64,000 nucleotides of DNA from Azospirillum brasilense (lineage in GTDB: Bacteria; Pseudomonadota; Alphaproteobacteria; Azospirillales; Azospirillaceae), in assembly GCF_001315015.1 (NCBI RefSeq), contig NZ_CP012915.1:1530001-1594000 (forward strand), given 5' to 3'. A program made the translations under genes and the position numbers. The notes below the pieces were generated by a model. It saw only the letters and a list, made by a program, of their open reading frames with translations. It ran no database searches and was not told the DNA's origin. Every line of letters begins with the position of its first letter. Position 1 is the stretch's first letter. This document shows, one piece after another, positions 10,063 through 19,765 of this stretch.

Positions 10063-11157
10063 ATGAAACGTCGTTCCTTCCTCGCCAGCGCCGGGGTCGG
10101 TCTGGCCGCCAGCACCGTCGTAGCCGCACCGGCCCTCGCGCAGAGCCAGCCCGAGATCAAGTGGCGCATGGCGTCGAGCTACCCCAAGAGCCTCGACACC
10201 ATCTTCGGCGGGGCGGAGCTGATTGCCCGCCGGGTCGCCGCGGCCACCGACAACAAGTTCCAGATCCGCACCTTCGCAGCGGGCGAGATCGTGCCGGCGC
10301 TCCAAGTGCTGGACGCGGTGCAGAACGGCACGGTCGAGTGCGGCCAGTCCGCCGCCTATTTCTACATCGGCAAGGACCCGACCTTCTGCTTCGACACGGC
10401 CATGCCCTTCGGCCTGAACACGCGCCAGCACATCTCCTGGATGATGCACGGCGGCGGGCTGGAGTTGATGCGGGAGCTGTTCCGGGAGCACAACATTTAC
10501 AACATCCCCGCCGGCAACACGACGGCCCAGATGGGCGGCTGGTTCCGCAAGGAAATCAAGACGGTGGAGGATCTGAGCGGCCTCAAGATGCGGGTCGGCG
10601 GGCTGGCCGGGCAGATCATGGGCAAGCTGGGCCTCGTCCCGCAGCAGATCGGCGGCGGCGACATCTACCCGGCCCTGGAGCGCGGCACCATCGACGCGGC
10701 GGAGTTCGTCGGCCCCTACGACGACGAGAAGCTGGGCTTCCACAAGGTCGCCAAATACTACTACTCGCCGGGCTGGTGGGAAGGCTCCGCCCAGATCCCG
10801 CTGATGATCAACATCACCGCGTGGGAGCAGCTTCCCGAGTCCTACAAGACGATCCTCGAGCAGGCCTGCTGGGAGGCCAACACCTGGATGATCGCCAAGT
10901 ACGACGCCGTCAACGCCGCGGCGCTGAAGCGTCTGGTGGCCGGCGGCGCCCAGCTCCGCGCCTTCCCGCGCGACGTCATGATGGCCTGCGAGAAGATCGC
11001 CAACGAGCTGTATGACGAGCTGTCGGCGAAGAACCCGCGCTTCAAGAAGGTCTACGAGGCGTGGAAGCCCTTCCGCGACGAGGAGCGGCTGTGGTTCCGC
11101 GTCGCCGAGAACAGCTTCGACTCCTACATCTACTCCCAGTCGGCGCAGCGCCGCTGA
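10063..11157 (+). CDS. TRAP transporter solute-binding protein (DctP family), Tat-exported
   Basis: The protein begins with a twin-arginine signal (MKRRSFLASAGVGL, cleavage after APALAQ) and continues as a DctP-type TRAP receptor: KWRMASSYPKSLDTIFGGAE, then DLSGLKMRVGGLAG with the conserved arginine that contacts the ligand carboxylate, and GTIDAAEFVGPYDDEKLGF. The start at 10063 follows a good GGGAGA site; an open frame continues upstream without a signal. No DctQ or DctM membrane gene is adjacent, so its partners must lie elsewhere. The subgroup usually binds 2-oxo or hydroxy acids; the ligand here is not known. Confidence 0.92.
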   Translation: MKRRSFLASAGVGLAASTVVAAPALAQSQPEIKWRMASSYPKSLDTIFGGAELIARRVAAATDNKFQIRTFAAGEIVPALQVLDAVQNGTVECGQSAAYFYIGKDPTFCFDTAMPFGLNTRQHISWMMHGGGLELMRELFREHNIYNIPAGNTTAQMGGWFRKEIKTVEDLSGLKMRVGGLAGQIMGKLGLVPQQIGGGDIYPALERGTIDAAEFVGPYDDEKLGFHKVAKYYYSPGWWEGSAQIPLMINITAWEQLPESYKTILEQACWEANTWMIAKYDAVNAAALKRLVAGGAQLRAFPRDVMMACEKIANELYDELSAKNPRFKKVYEAWKPFRDEERLWFRVAENSFDSYIYSQSAQRR

Positions 11158-11182
11158 GGAAAGCACGGCCCTGAAAGAGGCA

Positions 11183-11224
11183 CGGCCCCTTTCCTTCCTG
11201 GAGAAGGAGAGGGGCCGTTTTCGT
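11183..11224 (+). terminator. Rho-independent terminator after the TRAP receptor gene
   Basis: ACGGCCCCT (11183-11191) pairs with AGGGGCCGT (11211-11219), with further pairing in the CCTTC/GAAGG interior, followed by TTTT. It lies 26 bases after the stop codon of the TRAP gene. Confidence 0.8.
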
Positions 11225-11231
11225 CACAAGG

Positions 11232-12902
11232 TCAGTGCGAAACCGCGCCGGCCGCGCCCAGACCGGTTTCCGAGCGGATGTACTGGTACTCGTAGGCCTT
11301 CGCCTCCGCCGCCGCCCGCGCGCTGCGGTCGGTCACCGAGAAGAGCCAGGTCGTCGCGAAGGCGATGACCATCGAGAACAGCGCCGGATGCTCGTAGGGG
11401 AAGATCGGCGTCGGGAACTTGAAGACGCTGACCCACACGGTCGGCCCCAGCACCACGAAGGCGACGCAGCTCACCAGACCGGCGAAGCCGCCGATGAAGG
11501 CGCCGCGCGTGGTCAGCCCTTTCCAGAAGATCGACAGGATCAGCACCGGGAAGTTCACCGACGCCGCCAGACCGAAGGCCAGACCGACCATGAAGGCGAT
11601 GTTCTGGTTCTCGAACAGCAGGCCCAGCGTGATGGCAATGACGCCCAGCGCCAACGTGGCGAAGCGCGACACACGCATCTCCGACGCCTCGGTGGCGTTG
11701 CCCTTCTTGAGGACGCGGGCGTAGAGGTCGTGGCTGACCGCCGACGCGCCGGCCAGCGTCAGGCCGGCGACCACCGCCAGGATGGTGGCGAAGGCGACCG
11801 CCGAGATGAAGCCCAGGAAGAGATTGCCGCCGATGGCCTTGGACAGATGGATGGCCGCCATGTTGCCACCGCCCAGGATCTTGCCCGCCGTGTCGAGATA
11901 GGCTGGGTTGGTGCCGACGATCACGATGGCGAGGAAGCCGATGGTCACCGTCAGGATGAAGAAGTAGCCGATGAAGCCGGTGGCGTAGACGACCGACTTG
12001 CGCGCCTCCTTGGCGTCGGGAACCGTGAAGAAGCGCATCAGGATGTGCGGCAGCCCCGCCGGGCCGCACATCAGCGCGAGGCTGAGCGACACCGCGGCGA
12101 TGGGGTCGGCCATGGCGGCGCTGGGGCGCAGGATGGCGGCGTTCGCGGCGTGGGCGGCGACGGCCTGCTGGAGCAGCCGCTCCGGGTTGAAGCCGAACTG
12201 GGCCAGCGCCAGCCCGACCAGCACGGTGCAGCCGCCGAGCAGCATCACAGCCTTGATGATCTGCACCCAGGTCGTGGCGAGCATGCCGCCGAAGGTCACG
12301 TACAGGATCATCAGCACGCCGACCATCACCACGGCATAGGTGTAGTCCAGCCCGAACAGAAGCTGGATCAGCTTGCCCGCCCCGACCATCTGCGCAATCA
12401 GGTAGAAGCAGACCACGGTCAGCGACCCCACCGCCGCCAGCGAGCGGATCGGCGTCTGGCCCAGCCGGTAGGACGCCACGTCGGCGAAGGTGAAGCGGCC
12501 GAGGTTGCGCAGCCGCTCGGCGATCAGGAACAGCATGAGCGGCCAGCCGACCAGGAAGCCGATGGTGTAGATCACCCCGTCGAAGCCCTTGGCGAAGACC
12601 ATGCCCGACAGGCCGAGGAAGGCCGCCGCCGACATGTAGTCGCCGGCGATGGCCAGCCCGTTCTGGAAGCCGCTGATCCCGCCGCCCGCGGTGTAGAAGT
12701 CCGACGCCGAGCGGGTGCGCTTGGACGCCCAATAGGTGATGCCCAGCGTGCCCGCGACGAACAGCAGGAACATGGCGATGGCCGTCACGTTGACTGGCTG
12801 GCGCTCCACCGCGCCGTCGATGGCGGCGGCCTGGGCGGTCCCCACGATCAGCGCCGGCAGCAGCGCGGCGCAGGCGGAAACAAGACGACGCGCGGCGTTC
12901 AT
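11232..12902 (-). CDS. actP: cation/acetate symporter ActP
   Basis: This is a 556-residue sodium:solute symporter of the ActP subgroup, with a cleavable N-terminal signal-like segment followed by about 13 membrane helices. Diagnostic stretches are [28 protein letters not shown] reading through the first core helix (shown only in part: [18 protein letters not shown]) and [17 protein letters not shown]. It imports acetate and other short carboxylates. The start overlaps the end of the DUF485 gene by four bases, the usual yjcH-actP arrangement. Confidence 0.95.
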   Translation of the reverse strand: MNAARRLVSACAALLPALIVGTAQAAAIDGAVERQPVNVTAIAMFLLFVAGTLGITYWASKRTRSASDFYTAGGGISGFQNGLAIAGDYMSAAAFLGLSGMVFAKGFDGVIYTIGFLVGWPLMLFLIAERLRNLGRFTFADVASYRLGQTPIRSLAAVGSLTVVCFYLIAQMVGAGKLIQLLFGLDYTYAVVMVGVLMILYVTFGGMLATTWVQIIKAVMLLGGCTVLVGLALAQFGFNPERLLQQAVAAHAANAAILRPSAAMADPIAAVSLSLALMCGPAGLPHILMRFFTVPDAKEARKSVVYATGFIGYFFILTVTIGFLAIVIVGTNPAYLDTAGKILGGGNMAAIHLSKAIGGNLFLGFISAVAFATILAVVAGLTLAGASAVSHDLYARVLKKGNATEASEMRVSRFATLALGVIAITLGLLFENQNIAFMVGLAFGLAASVNFPVLILSIFWKGLTTRGAFIGGFAGLVSCVAFVVLGPTVWVSVFKFPTPIFPYEHPALFSMVIAFATTWLFSVTDRSARAAAEAKAYEYQYIRSETGLGAAGAVSH

Positions 12903-13210
12903 CGGCCCACCTCATTCAGCAGGTCACGGTTCATCGCGTCGTAGCGGCTGTTGGCGCGCAGCACGTAGACACCGGTCATCAGCGAGCAGAAGACGGTGAT
13001 GACGATGCCGGCGGCCAGCCCGACCGGGAAGGTCATGCCCTCGGCCAGCGGGCGCGCCATCAGGTCGGGCGCCAGCGCCGAAGCGAGCACGAAGGCGTAG
13101 TAGACCGCTAGAACGATCAGCGCCAGCCGCCAGCTGAAGCGCGCGCGGCTCGCCGTCATCGCGGCGAACTTGGGGTTGGACAGCACCCGCTCGTAAATCT
13201 CGTCGGACAT
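12899..13210 (-). CDS. yjcH: DUF485 membrane protein YjcH, partner of ActP
   Basis: This 103-residue protein has two membrane helices ([18 protein letters not shown] and [20 protein letters not shown]) and the DUF485 N-terminal motif [14 protein letters not shown]. It is always found in front of actP and is thought to assist the symporter. The upstream 13211-13443 stretch is AT-rich and probably holds the operon promoter. Confidence 0.93.
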   Translation of the reverse strand: MSDEIYERVLSNPKFAAMTASRARFSWRLALIVLAVYYAFVLASALAPDLMARPLAEGMTFPVGLAAGIVITVFCSLMTGVYVLRANSRYDAMNRDLLNEVGR

Positions 13211-13443
13211 GGTTTTTTATCGCTTTTTTCTTGGAACCCAGGCATTGCGCATCGCAGCAATACCTTGAGTGCATGGCAGCAAAAAGCGAAATTAAATTTC
13301 TTTGAAGGCGAAATAACGAAATATTCGCTCAAAACCCTCCAAAGTTAACCTTCGGTAGGTTAATCATTAGCTCAATCCCGGTTGATCCACGGATGCGGAA
13401 TGCGACAACGGGTCGCGCTGCGACGCAACATGAGGCAACGCTG

Positions 13444-14226
13444 TTATCCCGCCGTCCGCCCCTTCAGCCGGACATCCTTCAGCCGGACATGGATCAGGCC
13501 GCTGCCGGTGGGGTCGGAGCGGTCGGGCTTGACCATCGCCTCCAGCAGCTTCTCGTCGCTCGACCAGTAGGGCACGTACCACAGCCGGTCCACGTCCATG
13601 ACCAGCACCCGGTGGGTCTCCGCGTCGTAGGCGCCGAGCGGCGCGATGTGGCCCACCGTGGCATCGCCGGTCAGCGTGCCCTGATCGTAGGCCAGCAGGA
13701 TGATGTCGCTGTCGTCGCGCTCGTTCTCGTCCAGGATGCGCCGCAGCTCGCCCAGCGTTTCCGGCGAGGCGTCCTTCGGCCGGAAGACCTCCACCGTGGC
13801 GTCCAGCCCGAAGGCGTCCACGGACTTCTGGACCAGCCCGGCGAAATCGGCGAAGGACACGCCGTCCCCGTTCTCCGCGGTGGCCGCCTTCCAGCCGTCG
13901 TCGTCCACCTCGTTCAGCACCCGCGCCTGGGTGACCAGACGGTTGGACGAGAGCGGCGGCAGGCCGCGCAGCGCGTTGATCATCATCGCCACGCTGGCGA
14001 CCGAACAGGCGCTGCCCGTCTGCTGGGCCGTGTAATAAGGCATCATCGCCCAGAAGTCCGGCGCCCCGGCCCGGCGCAGATAGTCGCGGTCCTGGGTCAT
14101 CGGCACGGCGTCGGGTCCGAACTTCGGCTTGGTCTCGCTCTGCGCGTCCTGCGCCGCGGCGGGGGAACCGGCCAGACACGCGAAGGCGCACAGGGCCAGC
14201 AGAGCCGAGCGGAACGGTGCCTTCAT
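13444..14226 (-). CDS. exported phytochelatin synthase-like protein
   Basis: The protein has a signal peptide (cleavage near AGSPAAAQ, residue 25) and a papain-like phytochelatin synthase domain. The catalytic triad is visible: cysteine in TGSACSVASVAMMINAL, histidine in GHIAPLGAYD, and aspartate in VLVMDVDRLW. Bacterial homologues, which lack the plant C-terminal domain, cleave glycine from glutathione and may make little phytochelatin. The start at 14226 has a GAGGAAAA site; the upstream in-frame extension has no signal peptide. It neighbours a lipoprotein gene on the same strand, 47 bases upstream. Export to the periplasm is inferred from the signal. Confidence 0.85.
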   Translation of the reverse strand: MKAPFRSALLALCAFACLAGSPAAAQDAQSETKPKFGPDAVPMTQDRDYLRRAGAPDFWAMMPYYTAQQTGSACSVASVAMMINALRGLPPLSSNRLVTQARVLNEVDDDGWKAATAENGDGVSFADFAGLVQKSVDAFGLDATVEVFRPKDASPETLGELRRILDENERDDSDIILLAYDQGTLTGDATVGHIAPLGAYDAETHRVLVMDVDRLWYVPYWSSDEKLLEAMVKPDRSDPTGSGLIHVRLKDVRLKGRTAG

Positions 14227-14273
14227 CACCGGCGTTTTCCTCGATGGTTTCACGGTGGATGCCTCTGCCGGCT

Positions 14274-14786
14274 CTAGCCGGACGGGGTGGGCCTTGGCGG
14301 AAGGCTCTGCGGCACGAGCGCCATGCAGTTTTGCACGATCGCGGCACAGGCGCCCAGCGACGACGCCCGGTAGACCAGCTGCTCGACGGCTCCGTTCCTC
14401 AAGGTGAAGGTCGCCTCGCACCGGTTGTCCACCACGTCACCAGGCCGCGGAGGATAGTAGTCCCACGGGTCGTAGTCGAGCCCGCGATGACGCCAGCCGG
14501 GATAGCCCCACGGATACCCCCATCCGTAGCCCACCGGCGGCGGCGGTGGAGCATAGTAATCGATGGAGCCCGCGCGGTAGGTGAAGAACTCCAGGGCGCC
14601 GCTGGCCGCCTGCCGGTGCGGCACGCCGGCGCAGGACAGCAGCGTTCCCTTGGGCATGCCGACCAGCGCGCTCTGGGCGGCCAGCGCGACGTCGGCCCGG
14701 GGGTCGGCGCACCCCGCCAGCCCCCCGGCCGCGATGAGCAGAAGGACGGCGGCGGACCGCCGCAAGGCGTGTGGACGCGGGAGCAC
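14274..14786 (-). CDS. hypothetical lipoprotein
   Basis: A lipobox (LLLIAAGGLAGC) near residue 26 predicts a lipid-anchored envelope protein of 170 residues. The centre is rich in proline, tyrosine and glycine (YYAPPPPPVGYGWGYPWGYP), and three more cysteines follow. I recognise no domain of known function. It is probably cotranscribed with the phytochelatin-synthase-like gene downstream. Confidence 0.8.
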   Translation of the reverse strand: MLPRPHALRRSAAVLLLIAAGGLAGCADPRADVALAAQSALVGMPKGTLLSCAGVPHRQAASGALEFFTYRAGSIDYYAPPPPPVGYGWGYPWGYPGWRHRGLDYDPWDYYPPRPGDVVDNRCEATFTLRNGAVEQLVYRASSLGACAAIVQNCMALVPQSLPPRPTPSG

Positions 14787-14875
14787 GGGCGGAGCCTCCT
14801 TCCCCGGGGACCTGTCCCGGAAGAACGAGCCTCCGCCCGCTTTTGATCCCGCTCAGGCCCGGTCCGGACCGGGGA

Positions 14876-17800
14876 TCAGGCGTCCCAGAAGTGCGGCATG
14901 CCGTCCGATGCCGTGTAGCCGCTGTGGCCGATCATCGCCCAGTCCAGGTCATGGATGCCCATGGCCAGCGCCGGGGAGTTCGGCTGGAGCGAGTAGTCGC
15001 CCCAATAGGGGTTGTTGAACAGCGGCTTGCCCGTCACGTCGTTGTCGCCGTAGCGCGGCACGTTGTGGACGAGGTTGCCGTCGATCACCGGGTTCCCGGC
15101 GGTCAGCAGCTCCATGTAGTCGTCCAGCGGCAGGGTCCCGCTGATGACGTTGCCGGTGATGGTGTTGTTGCGCGGCAGGCCCGGATCGCCGTGCTTGGGC
15201 GCCCAGCCGACGCGGATGAACTCCTCCGCGTTGCTGGCGATGATCGAGAAGTTGTTGGTGACGAGGTTGTTGTCGCCGCCGTGGATGTGCACCCCGGCCA
15301 GCCCGGTGTCCTTCAGGAAATTGCCGGTCACCGTGACGCCGCCGGCCATGTCGTCCAGATAGATGCCGAAGCCCTTGTGGTTGGTCAGCCACTGGTCGGT
15401 GTTGCTGGTCGCCAGCCCGCCGACATGCTCCACCCAGTTGCCGCGGATGATCGTGCCGGTGTCGACGCTGGACCGGCCCAGCACCTCGATGCCGCCGCCG
15501 TCCGCCGTCTCCAGGTTGGTGTTGGTGACGCGGTTGTACTCGATGACGTTGTTGCGGTTGATGTTGCTGGAGTCCCAGTTCTTCAGCGAGATCCCGTAAC
15601 GCGCGCTGGAGTCCACGTCGTTGTGGGCGATCAGGTTGTTGTCCACCCCGGTGCCGATGATCCCGGCAACCCCCTTCCGGACCTCCCCGATATGGGAGAT
15701 GTCGTTGGCGTAGATGGTGTTGCCGTTGCTGCGGCCGTCCAATTCGATGCCGTTGACCGCCAGATGGTCCAGCGTGTTGCCGCCCACCAGGTTGTTGGAG
15801 GAGGCCGAGGTCAGCTTGATCGCCGTGCCGACGTTGAGGAAGCTGTTGTTGCCGATGCTGTTGCCCGACGCCCCCTTCAGCTCCACCGCGTAGCCCCAGG
15901 TGGTGGTGTTGGTGAAGCCCAGCCCCTCGATGGTCACGTCACTGCTGCCGGTCAGGCGGATCAGCGTGCCCAGCCGCGCCACCTCGACGCCGTCCTGCGC
16001 CAGGGTGGCCGGGTTTTCCGGCTTGAACACCAGCGCCTTGTCCGACGCCCGCCACGCGAACTCGCCCGCCTGATCGACGAAGGACGGGTTGTTCAGCAGC
16101 TTGTAGGTCGTCCCCTCGGCGAAGGGCAGCGAGGTGCCGTTCTTCAGAGTGATGGTGCGGGTGGCGTCGTTGACGCCGGCGATCTCGGTCAGCGTGTCGG
16201 ACAGCCGTTCGGCGTCCATCAGCTGGATCTTCATGCCGGCGACGATGTCGCCCGACGACATGTCGCCGGTGTGGTAGCGCACCGACCAGCCGCTGGGGCC
16301 ACCGTTGGCCGCGTCGGCGAAGTACCATCCGGTGGTGGTGGGGTTGTCAGCGTCGACGATGCCCTTGCTGGCCAGCGTCTGCCGCACCCCGCCGATGGTC
16401 AGGTCGAGGTCGGTGGCCTGCGACAGCTTCGCGGAATAGATCCCGTTGCCCTCGCTGACGAAGTTCGTGACCTTCTCCGCCCCGTTGAGCACCGGCGTCT
16501 CGCCGGGATAGTTGCGGAAGCTGTGGCCGTTGTCGGCGCCGGTCAGCTCCAGCGTCTTGGTCAGGCGGTAGGTGCCCTCGCGCACATAGGTGGTGTCGAC
16601 GTCGCTGTCGCGCATGGCGTCGCGGGCGCGCTCCAGCGAGGCGAAGGGACCGTCGGTGCCGTCGGCGTTCGGCGCGGACAGCTTGCCCGACCAGCTGTCC
16701 TTGCCGTTGGCCGCGACGTAGAAGGCCGGGCCGGTCGGCGGCGCGGGGGGCGGCTCGGCCGAGGGCTGGAACAGCGACGCCGGGGCGTCCACGTTCAGAG
16801 CACCGCCCCAGAACAGCCCTTCCTGCCCCTTCACCACGTCCTTTCCGTCCACCGCGCCCTTGTCATAGGTGACGATGGAGTCGGTCGCCGCGACGGTGTG
16901 GCCGTTGATGGAGACCGACTTGACGTACAGGTTGCGGTCCTGGCCGTTGACCACGGAATCGTTGTCGTAGTGGATCTGGATCTTATGGGCTTCCTTGGCG
17001 TCCAGATCGACGGTGAAGCGGAAAGGCTGCGGGTCGCTGGAGGTCGCGCGGCCCTCGCCGACCACCTTGCCGTCCACCAGCAGCTTGAAGTGCGGCGCCA
17101 CCCCGCCGGCCGACTGGCCCCAGGCGTTGACGACGATGTCCGTCGGGGTCAGCTTGACCGGCGGCGGCGGCGGCGGCGGCGGGACGTAGGGGCCGTCGAA
17201 ATACTCCTCCGGCACGCCGAAGGTGAGCGCGCCGCCCCAGAACAGCCCTTCCTGGCCGGCGACCACGAACTTGCCGTCCACCGGACCCTTGTCGTAGGAG
17301 GCCATCGGGGAGGTCGACTTGATCTCCTGCCCGTCGATGGTGATGCCCTGGACGAACAGGTTGCGGTCCTGGCCGTTGACGGTGGCGTCGTTGTCGTAGT
17401 GGATCTGGATCTTGTGGGCCTCGTTGGGGTCCACATCGACTTTGAAGGTGTAGCCGGTCGGGCTGGTCGCGCTGACCCAGGCGTCGCCGACCACCTTGTC
17501 GTCCACCAGCAGCTTGAAATGCGGCGGTGTGCCGTTGGCGGCGGCGCCCCAAGCCTTCACGACGATCTCGGTCGTCATGGTGGCCGGCGCCTCGGGCTCC
17601 GGCTCTTGCGCGCTGGCGAACATGGCCTTGGGCAGATCGACGTTCAGCGCGCCGCGCCAGTACATCTCGGTCTGCCCGGCGATGACGTTCTTGCCGTCAA
17701 TGTCGCCGGTGTCGTAGGTCACCAGCGGGTCGATGCTGAGGATCGGTTTCCCGTTCACCTCGAACGACTTGACGAAGAGGTTGCGGTCCTCCCCGTTCAC

Positions 17801-18022
17801 GGAGCCGTCGTTGTCGTACTGAAGCTGAAGCTTGTGGGCCTTGTCGGCCGGAACGCGGGCGTTGAAGGTGTAGCGGCCCAGCGACGCCGAAGCGACGGTC
17901 GCCTGTCCGATCTCAACCCCATCCAGCCGCAGCACGAAATGCGGCCACTTTCCGCCTGCGGGTGCGCCCCAGGCGTTCACCGTGAAGGTGACGTCCATCA
18001 GTTCGGTAGTTTCGGCAGCCAT
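14876..18022 (-). CDS. large beta-helix protein with three CBM60-like carbohydrate-binding domains
   Basis: Three tandem copies of about 122 residues, with a period of about 142, fill residues 10-414. Each holds a CBM36/CBM60-like calcium-dependent sugar-binding domain (for example HYDNDSVVNGQDRNLYVKS) followed by a D-K-G-x-V-D-G-K, GLFWGGAL tail. Acidic and proline-rich linkers separate them. The rest (about residue 433 onward, FYVAANGKDSWSG) is a right-handed parallel beta-helix with many N-N-x-I repeats, the fold of polysaccharide lyases, epimerases and some glycosidases; catalytic residues cannot be assigned. There is no N-terminal signal peptide and no RTX repeat. The ATG at 18022 is preceded by GAGGT; an ATG at 18034 is an alternative. 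The likely target is a cell-surface or plant polysaccharide. Confidence 0.85.
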   Translation of the reverse strand: MAAETTELMDVTFTVNAWGAPAGGKWPHFVLRLDGVEIGQATVASASLGRYTFNARVPADKAHKLQLQYDNDGSVNGEDRNLFVKSFEVNGKPILSIDPLVTYDTGDIDGKNVIAGQTEMYWRGALNVDLPKAMFASAQEPEPEAPATMTTEIVVKAWGAAANGTPPHFKLLVDDKVVGDAWVSATSPTGYTFKVDVDPNEAHKIQIHYDNDATVNGQDRNLFVQGITIDGQEIKSTSPMASYDKGPVDGKFVVAGQEGLFWGGALTFGVPEEYFDGPYVPPPPPPPPVKLTPTDIVVNAWGQSAGGVAPHFKLLVDGKVVGEGRATSSDPQPFRFTVDLDAKEAHKIQIHYDNDSVVNGQDRNLYVKSVSINGHTVAATDSIVTYDKGAVDGKDVVKGQEGLFWGGALNVDAPASLFQPSAEPPPAPPTGPAFYVAANGKDSWSGKLSAPNADGTDGPFASLERARDAMRDSDVDTTYVREGTYRLTKTLELTGADNGHSFRNYPGETPVLNGAEKVTNFVSEGNGIYSAKLSQATDLDLTIGGVRQTLASKGIVDADNPTTTGWYFADAANGGPSGWSVRYHTGDMSSGDIVAGMKIQLMDAERLSDTLTEIAGVNDATRTITLKNGTSLPFAEGTTYKLLNNPSFVDQAGEFAWRASDKALVFKPENPATLAQDGVEVARLGTLIRLTGSSDVTIEGLGFTNTTTWGYAVELKGASGNSIGNNSFLNVGTAIKLTSASSNNLVGGNTLDHLAVNGIELDGRSNGNTIYANDISHIGEVRKGVAGIIGTGVDNNLIAHNDVDSSARYGISLKNWDSSNINRNNVIEYNRVTNTNLETADGGGIEVLGRSSVDTGTIIRGNWVEHVGGLATSNTDQWLTNHKGFGIYLDDMAGGVTVTGNFLKDTGLAGVHIHGGDNNLVTNNFSIIASNAEEFIRVGWAPKHGDPGLPRNNTITGNVISGTLPLDDYMELLTAGNPVIDGNLVHNVPRYGDNDVTGKPLFNNPYWGDYSLQPNSPALAMGIHDLDWAMIGHSGYTASDGMPHFWDA
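16781..17995 (-). repeat. three tandem coding repeats of the CBM60-like unit
   Basis: The same domain is encoded three times inside the beta-helix protein gene. Each copy contains Y-D-N-D, a V-N-G-(Q/E)-D-R-N-L motif and a closing W-(R/G)-G-A-L. Copies 2 and 3 are more alike (G-Q-E-G-L-F-W-G-G-A-L in both), suggesting a more recent duplication. Confidence 0.85.
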
Positions 18023-18428
18023 CTCGGACCTCATAGAACTCTAGACCAACGTCTTAGCCCAGAGGTTGAGGTGGTTCGCTTAACGGAAAAATAAGAATCT
18101 TGGTAAAAATTTTACTAACGCCCGCGATTCCCGTGACATAAACAGGCCGCCTGTAGTCGGGCAAAAATGCTTTCGCATTAAAAAGAAAGTCTTCTCATCG
18201 ACAAATATGCCTTCTTCTGGCTCAGCTTGAGCTTGGACTTATTCACCCCGCGTTCATTTCCCCATCGTCTGCTTCACCCTGCCATCGATGAAAGCGCAGG
18301 ACGCCTCCGAACTGACATGATTCACTCCCGGGCATGGTTCAGGAGCTGCGGAGCAGCCTCCCGCCGGAGCGGCGTTAAAACTGTTGGCAAGCCGGTTGGT
18401 CATAGTGGGCGGCCGCCATGGCGACCGT
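18023..18428. promoter_or_regulatory. AT-rich intergenic region upstream of the beta-helix gene
   Basis: About 400 bases without a credible gene. The part 18060-18240 is AT-rich and holds the palindrome GTAAAAATTTTAC at 18103-18115, a possible operator or promoter element for the minus-strand beta-helix gene. The remainder up to the SDR stop codon shows nothing recognisable. Confidence 0.4.
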
Positions 18429-19160
18429 TCAATAGGGCAACCGCTGACCGTCCCATGCGAACAGTCCGCCGCTGTCCGTTGGCGTCAACCCGCCAAGGAT
18501 GCTGAGCAGGTGCGCGGCGGCAAGCGCAGGAGTAAACAGCCGGTCCTGGGCCACGGCAGCTTGGAACGGTTGCGACAGGGGGGTATCGACGGTGCCCGGA
18601 TGCAGCGCAACGCAGATTGCATCCGGTCGCGAACGCGCCAGTTCGATGGCCGTGGTGCGAATGATCTGATTGAGTGCCGCCTTGGACGCCCGGTAGCCAT
18701 ACCAGCCGCCAAGGCGGTTGTCCGCGATGCTGCCGACCTTGGCGGATAGAGCGGCGAAGACCGTCCGTCCGTGCCGCGGCATCCGTGGCAGGAAGTGCTT
18801 GGCGACCAGCGCCGGGCCGATGGCGTTGACCTGGAACAGCCGCGCCATGGCGGTCGGATCCAGCGTGCGCCAGCTCTTCTCCGGTTGCACCGCATCCTGG
18901 TGCAGCAGGCCGCTGGCGATGAAAACGAGATCGACCGCTTCGGCCAAAGCCGCCGCATCGATGATGGAGGACTCATCGGCAAGGTCGAGGAAGCCGGTGC
19001 GCAGCTTGCCCGCCGGCGCGACCGGGCGGCGGGACAAGGCCAACACCTCCGTCACCCCGGGATCGGCGAGCAATCGATGCGTCACGGCGGCGCCGATGCC
19101 ACCGCTCGCCCCGATCACAACCGCCCGGACCGAGCCAGCGAAGCCTGCAATGCCACTCAT
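18429..19160 (-). CDS. SDR-family oxidoreductase
   Basis: A 243-residue short-chain dehydrogenase/reductase. The cofactor motif is VIGASGGIGAAV, and the catalytic tyrosine and lysine are in YGYRASKAALNQ with the serine in FAALSAKVGS. The arrangement and the wording LHPGTVDTPLS resemble the CsgA-like group of SDRs. The substrate cannot be named. The gene is flanked by unrelated genes and appears to stand alone. Confidence 0.9.
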   Translation of the reverse strand: MSGIAGFAGSVRAVVIGASGGIGAAVTHRLLADPGVTEVLALSRRPVAPAGKLRTGFLDLADESSIIDAAALAEAVDLVFIASGLLHQDAVQPEKSWRTLDPTAMARLFQVNAIGPALVAKHFLPRMPRHGRTVFAALSAKVGSIADNRLGGWYGYRASKAALNQIIRTTAIELARSRPDAICVALHPGTVDTPLSQPFQAAVAQDRLFTPALAAAHLLSILGGLTPTDSGGLFAWDGQRLPY

Positions 19161-19267
19161 GCCCCACCCTTCCTGCGGAGTGCGACAACAGACCGGTCTG
19201 GCGGTCGGTTCGCTCGTGTTGTCCGGGGAGGGTGCCGCAGTTCCAAGCCGGGAACTGCGGCCGCGCC

Positions 19268-19765
19268 CTACGCTGCCCTGAAGGCACGCATGTTGATGTC
19301 ACCCTCGGCGAGTTGGTTGAGTTTCTGATCGGTTGCCTTTTCCTCTTCGAGGGTCTGTTCGAGCAGACGGGCGATATCGGTCATCCCGCAGGTTTCGGCC
19401 AATGTCCTCAGCGAGCCGTAGCTGGCGATCTCATAATGCTCGACCTTTTGCGCCGCCATGATGAGCGCGACATCGAGCACTTCCGCCGGCAGGCCCTCCC
19501 CGATGATCTCCTCGGCTTCCTCGATCAGGCCCTGGGTTGCTTCGCAGGTGTTCCCGCCCGGGTCGGCCTGGAGGATCTGGAAAATCTGCTCCAGGCGTTT
19601 GACCTGACCGTCGGTCTCGCGCAGATGGGTTTCGAAAGCCTGCTTGAGCTGAGGCGACGAGGCGGCCTCGACCATGGCCGGCAGGGCCTCGATGATCTGC
19701 GTTTCCGAGCTGTAGGTGTCCTGCAACTCCTTGATGAAAAGTTCCTTCAGTGCTTGTTCCGACAT
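19268..19765 (-). CDS. YciE/YciF-family (DUF892) ferritin-like protein
   Basis: The 165-residue protein is an all-helical ferritin-like bundle of the DUF892 family. Residues typical of its di-metal site are visible in KELQDTYSSETQIIEALP and in QKVEHYEIASYGSLRTLAE. Members are stress-induced and have been linked to metal binding. The start at 19765 is preceded by AGGAAGG, so the longer in-frame extension to 19939 is not used. Confidence 0.9.
   Translation of the reverse strand: MSEQALKELFIKELQDTYSSETQIIEALPAMVEAASSPQLKQAFETHLRETDGQVKRLEQIFQILQADPGGNTCEATQGLIEEAEEIIGEGLPAEVLDVALIMAAQKVEHYEIASYGSLRTLAETCGMTDIARLLEQTLEEEKATDQKLNQLAEGDINMRAFRAA

Noticed and set aside
10063-11157. Complete TRAP transporter operon
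   Set aside because: Only the binding protein is present; neighbours are an OsmC gene and the acetate permease.
14771-18094. 1107-codon open frame on the plus strand opposite the beta-helix gene
   Set aside because: It is a high-GC shadow of the real minus-strand gene, which alone shows recognisable domains, a ribosome binding site and repeated protein units.
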